The position numbers and the translations under genes are program-made. DNA of 64,000 bases from Actinopolymorpha cephalotaxi. GTDB lineage: Bacteria > Actinomycetota > Actinomycetes > Propionibacteriales > Actinopolymorphaceae. The stretch lies in contig NZ_JACBZA010000001.1 in NCBI RefSeq assembly GCF_013408535.1, forward strand, positions 1,364,001 to 1,428,000, written 5' to 3'. The notes beneath the pieces are model-generated. The model did no database searches. It was not told the origin of the DNA and worked only from the letters and a program-made list of their open reading frames with translations. Shown one piece after another: positions 60,812-64,000 of this stretch. The first letter of the stretch is position 1, and the number at the start of each line of letters is the position of its first letter.

Positions 60812-63262
60812 ATGCATTCGACGACGCAGGACCTTCCCGGCAGCGGCGGCCATGGCACCGTCGCCCGGTTGAAGGCTGCGGTCGGTATGTTCCGCGCCGG
60901 ACTCGACGACGCCCTGTCCACCCCCACCACCTACGTCGACGCCCGCGCCCTCGGTGACCTGATCGGCGAACTGACCGTGGAGGAGTCCCGGTTCGACGCG
61001 CTGAAGCTCGGGTGGGTACGTCAGGCCGAGGCCTGCGACATCGGCAAGACCACCGGTGCGGCGACCACGGCGGCGTGGCTGCGCACCACGCAGCGGATGG
61101 GCACGAAGGACTCCTACGCCACCGTCAACCTGGCCCGCGACCTGGACCGCACCATCACCCTGACGGCCCGCGCCATGGCACGCGGGGAGGTCTCCTTTCG
61201 GCACGCCCAGGTGATCGCCGCCGCGATCACCGACCTGCCCAAGTGGATCAGTCTCGAACAACGGGTGAAGGCTGAGGAGTATCTGATCGACGAAGCCAGG
61301 CGGCGTAATCCCGACGACGTGCGGGTGTTGGGGCGGGCGCTGCTGCAGTACCTCGCACCCGAGGAGTGGGAGAGACGGCTCGGTAAGGAACTCGGCGACG
61401 AGGAACAGGCCGCGCAGTGTGCACGGTCCCTGAAATACATCCCGAACGGCATCCCCGGGTCGGAGACAGTGGTGATCAAGTTACCGGTGCTGGAGATGGA
61501 ACAACTCCGCAAGATCATCGAGATGCTCATCGCCCGCGACAACGCCCAAGCACCCGATGACCGGCCGCTGGACCAGCGGCGTGGGGACGCGTTCGCCGAA
61601 CTCGTCGCCGCGATGGCCGAGTGGGAAGCCTCCCCCAACCGCGGACGTGGCAGAGACTGCGTCACCGTGCTGATCCACCTGCAGCAACTCGTGAACGGCA
61701 TCGGGTTCGGCACCATCGACGACCTCAACCCCGTCCGCCCCATGCCCTGCGGATGCCAAACCCCCGACGCCAAACGCCAAGCCCAGCGCCAGGCCACCAA
61801 GCGCAAGGCCCGCAAGCCCAGCAAGAACGCCGACGGCACCGAGGACAGCAAGCCCGCGAAAGCCGCGCCCAGCACCGGCGCGGCCGGCAAGCCCAAGAAC
61901 GCTGCGCCCAGCACCGGCGAACCCAGCACCGGCGAACCCAGGAACGCCGAGCCCGGCGAGAACGCCAATGACCTCAGGCTGGAACCCCGTCCGGGCCAAG
62001 GAGTCACCGAACCCGACGACACGAGCGGCCCCACCGCCGAGCTTGCTGACGCCGGCGAGACCGGTGACCTCGGCGACGCCGGTGAGCCGGATATGACAAG
62101 TGACCCCGTCCAGTCCGGCGACCCGGCCGATGCCGGTGACCTGGACGCGACGAGCGGCCCCGGCGAAACCGCCGAGCCTGCCGACCTCGACGACCCGGAC
62201 GTGAACAGCGACCCCGTCCAGCCCAACAGCCAGGCCGGTACCGGCGACCCGGTGGCGGCTCCGGTCGGCGCGGAGACCACAGCGACCGCCTCGAAAGGTC
62301 AACCAGGCAATGAGAAACCACCACCCGGTCAGCCGGACCCGCCGGCCGGGGTCGCGGAGCGAATACCCGCACCGCGAGAACCCGGCCAGCCCCCACAACC
62401 GAACACCGCCACCGGTACCGGCCCCGAAACTGAGCCGGGACCCCGATGGGATCCGCAACCCGAACCAGCCACCGGGGATACGGAAACATATACCGGACCC
62501 GAGGACGACAACCTCGGGACCGAAGACGAGGACGCCGAACCCGAAGAGGGCGCGGCGGAGCCCGAGGCTGCCCTCGGCCCCGACGACACGAGCGCCCCAC
62601 ACGACCGCGACAACCCCTACGACCGCGACAACCCCTACGACCGCGACAACCCCTACGACCGCGACAACCCCTACGACCGCGACAACCCCTACGACCGCGA
62701 CAACCCCTACGACCGCGACAACCCCTACGACCGCGACAACCCCTACGACCGCGACAACCCCTACGACCGCGACAACCCCTACGACCGCGACGACCCCGAC
62801 GGCTACATCGACTCCCGCGACGGGTGTCAGAAGTGTGGTGGTGGCGGGTCGGCCCGCATCGCCGGCCTACGTGGGGAGCCGCTCTCCGTCGCCACGATCC
62901 GGAGGCTGGCGTGCGACGCGAACATCATCCCCGTCGTACTCGGCGGCAACGGAGAGGTCCTCGACGTCGGCATGGCTGACAGGTTCTTCACCGAAGCCCA
63001 ACGCCGAGCCATCGCCGTCCGCGACGGATCCCACTGCCACTTCCCCGAATGCCAGGTCCCCGAACGCCGCTGCATCGCTCATCACATGACCGCCTGGGAC
63101 GACCTCGGACCCACCGATCTCGCGAACGGGGTGCTGTTGTGCCGGACGCACCACACCTTCGTTCACCACAAAGGCTGGACCGTGCGGATGGGTGCCCACG
63201 GCCACCCTGAGTACATCCCGCCCGAGTGGGTGGACCTGCACCAGAACGTACTCCGGCCATGA
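60812..63262 (+). CDS. DUF222/HNH endonuclease-type protein with repeat linker
   Basis: The 816-residue protein starts at ATG 60812. Residues 15-310 are the helical DUF222 (13E12-repeat) domain, with SFRHAQVIAAAITDLP and CVTVLIHLQQLV. A linker of about 290 residues (315-665) is low-complexity, Pro/Asp/Glu/Thr-rich, with GAPSTGEP units and then ten identical DRDNPY units (598-657). The C-terminal HNH domain is RDGSHCHFPECQVPERRCIAHHMTAWDDLG and LLCRTHHTFVHHKGW (about 735-795), with complete Cys and His ligands. DUF222-HNH genes are multi-copy in actinobacteria and of unknown role; nuclease activity is inferred. Confidence 0.85.
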   Translation: MHSTTQDLPGSGGHGTVARLKAAVGMFRAGLDDALSTPTTYVDARALGDLIGELTVEESRFDALKLGWVRQAEACDIGKTTGAATTAAWLRTTQRMGTKDSYATVNLARDLDRTITLTARAMARGEVSFRHAQVIAAAITDLPKWISLEQRVKAEEYLIDEARRRNPDDVRVLGRALLQYLAPEEWERRLGKELGDEEQAAQCARSLKYIPNGIPGSETVVIKLPVLEMEQLRKIIEMLIARDNAQAPDDRPLDQRRGDAFAELVAAMAEWEASPNRGRGRDCVTVLIHLQQLVNGIGFGTIDDLNPVRPMPCGCQTPDAKRQAQRQATKRKARKPSKNADGTEDSKPAKAAPSTGAAGKPKNAAPSTGEPSTGEPRNAEPGENANDLRLEPRPGQGVTEPDDTSGPTAELADAGETGDLGDAGEPDMTSDPVQSGDPADAGDLDATSGPGETAEPADLDDPDVNSDPVQPNSQAGTGDPVAAPVGAETTATASKGQPGNEKPPPGQPDPPAGVAERIPAPREPGQPPQPNTATGTGPETEPGPRWDPQPEPATGDTETYTGPEDDNLGTEDEDAEPEEGAAEPEAALGPDDTSAPHDRDNPYDRDNPYDRDNPYDRDNPYDRDNPYDRDNPYDRDNPYDRDNPYDRDNPYDRDNPYDRDDPDGYIDSRDGCQKCGGGGSARIAGLRGEPLSVATIRRLACDANIIPVVLGGNGEVLDVGMADRFFTEAQRRAIAVRDGSHCHFPECQVPERRCIAHHMTAWDDLGPTDLANGVLLCRTHHTFVHHKGWTVRMGAHGHPEYIPPEWVDLHQNVLRP
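62603..62800 (+). repeat. Ten identical 18-bp tandem repeats plus one degenerate unit
   Basis: GACCGCGACAACCCCTAC is repeated ten times without a single change (62603-62782), then once degenerately (62783-62800). The frame is kept and each unit encodes DRDNPY. Confidence 0.97.
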
Positions 63263-63359
63263 CAGGAGAGTCAGCGGTGACCCGAACCCCTGCGGTGTAA
63301 GCGGATCTGTGGGTCGGCTGTCGTGGACGGCCAGTACAACCACGGGTCCCGTCGCTGGC

Positions 63360-64000
63360 TCAGCCGGTCAGGTCGTACCGCGGCGTGGTGGACAACAGGT
63401 GGGACGCATCCTCGCCGGGGACGAGTTCGGCCGGCTCGGAGCCGCGGCCGAACAACCGCGCGCCGTTGACGCCGCCGAGGCGGGCCACCGCCCCGTCGAC
63501 CCGCAGCCAGGCGCCTTCCCGGAGTCCCAGCACCGGCACGTCGTTCTCCTCCAGGAACTCCAGGATCCGCTCCTCCCGCGTCTCGCCCATGTGGGTGCTC
63601 GCCGGAGCTGGGTCGAGGTAGTGGGGGTTGATCTGGAACGGAACGAACCCGAACGTCTCGAAGGACGGCGGCGAGACGATCGGCATGTCGTTGGTCGTAC
63701 GAAGCGTCGGAGCGGCCATGTTGCTGCCCGCACTCGCACCCAGGTACCGCAGTTCGCCGGCACGCACCCGGTCACCGATCGTCTCCAGCAGCCCGGTCGC
63801 GTACAACGCCTTCAACAGCCGGAAGGAGTTGCCGCCGCCGACGAAGACGGCCTCGGCTCGGGCCGCCTCCTGTCTCGGGTCGGCCACGGTGTGCACCCCG
63901 ACGACGGTGATCCCGCGGGCCGCGAGGGCCGCGGCCATGACCGCCGTGTAACCGTCATGGTCCGACGACGCGTACGGCACGAACGTCAACCGGCGGTTGG
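63360..64000 (-). CDS. PepE-type dipeptidase (peptidase S51), 5' end outside window
   Basis: The frame is open to base 64000, so about 20 N-terminal residues are missing. What remains is NRRLTFVPYASSDHDGYTAV onward. The nucleophile is in YLGASAGSNMAAPTL (Ser in GASAGS), FVGGGNSFRLL is the substrate loop, and the His in INPHYLDPAP completes the site. S51 PepE enzymes cleave Asp-X dipeptides and are cytoplasmic. No terminator is visible in the 98 bases between this gene and the HNH gene. Confidence 0.87.
   Translation of the reverse strand, partial: NRRLTFVPYASSDHDGYTAVMAAALAARGITVVGVHTVADPRQEAARAEAVFVGGGNSFRLLKALYATGLLETIGDRVRAGELRYLGASAGSNMAAPTLRTTNDMPIVSPPSFETFGFVPFQINPHYLDPAPASTHMGETREERILEFLEENDVPVLGLREGAWLRVDGAVARLGGVNGARLFGRGSEPAELVPGEDASHLLSTTPRYDLTG

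Noticed and set aside
62603-62800. CRISPR array
   Set aside because: The 18-bp repeats are contiguous without spacers and keep the reading frame of the HNH gene.
60812-63262. Mobile intron or homing endonuclease
   Set aside because: The HNH gene is a free-standing DUF222 protein, with no split host gene, intron ends or target-site duplication.

Overview
The window is 64 kb of very GC-rich chromosomal DNA with strongly GC-biased third codon positions, frequent GTG starts and GGAGG-type ribosome binding sites. The core gene order (DUF3046, recA, recX, rny, gluABCD, miaB, miaA, dapF, hflX, dinG, lexA, nrdR, nrdJ) is the order I know from Streptomyces-like actinomycetes. A sugar-rich accessory load, many short tandem repeats and a DUF222-HNH gene suggest a Propionibacteriales-type soil actinobacterium such as Actinopolymorpha, Kribbella or a Nocardioides relative; the genus is inference. 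No tRNA, rRNA, CRISPR array, insertion sequence or prophage gene is visible.

Layout. 1-2.8 kb: the 3' end of a probable cell-wall glycosyltransferase, a secreted tandem ferritin-like protein and DUF3046. 2.9-6.1 kb: recA behind a SOS box, recX and an Eis-like acetyltransferase. 6.5-13.3 kb: RNase Y, the convergent glutamate ABC operon gluABCD and miaB. 13.4-27.3 kb: an accessory carbohydrate block holding a six-hairpin glycosidase with a Gfo/Idh/MocA oxidoreductase, a YbhN-like membrane protein with a PIG-L deacetylase, a GT4 glycosyltransferase, a LacI regulator, a GH38 alpha-mannosidase, and a GntR regulator with an FMN-dependent alpha-hydroxyacid dehydrogenase. Two LacI-type palindromes sit in front of the oxidoreductase and the mannosidase. 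27.5-33.6 kb: a small membrane protein, a class III dioxygenase-like protein, miaA, gamma-glutamyltransferase, dapF and a 54-codon ORF. 33.6-42.7 kb: a mannonate-dehydratase-like enolase, hflX, rhomboid, a GIDE-domain protein, an S9 peptidase and dinG. 42.7-49.5 kb: a CofE-like protein, lexA, a divergent LysM division-inhibitor candidate, nrdR and nrdJ. 49.6-64 kb: an SRPBCC protein, an NAD-binding protein, a Bcr/CflA exporter, DinB, GNAT and a proline-rich membrane protein, a HutC-type regulator opposite a 505-residue protein of unknown function, two alpha/beta hydrolases, a DUF222-HNH protein with ten identical 18-bp repeats, and a truncated PepE dipeptidase.

How the genes connect. The clearest network is DNA damage. 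recA has a near-perfect SOS box, and the lexA/LysM intergenic region has a perfect box, two one-mismatch boxes and a weaker fourth. The predicted output is recombination, an arrest of division by the LysM protein and possibly help from nrdJ; recX, dinG and dinB are repair genes nearby but show no SOS box of their own. A second theme is controlled use of carbohydrate, through the LacI operators and the mannosidase. A third, structural theme is short tandem duplication: exact or degenerate repeats lie inside linkers of unrelated proteins and, repeatedly, at or just after stop codons.
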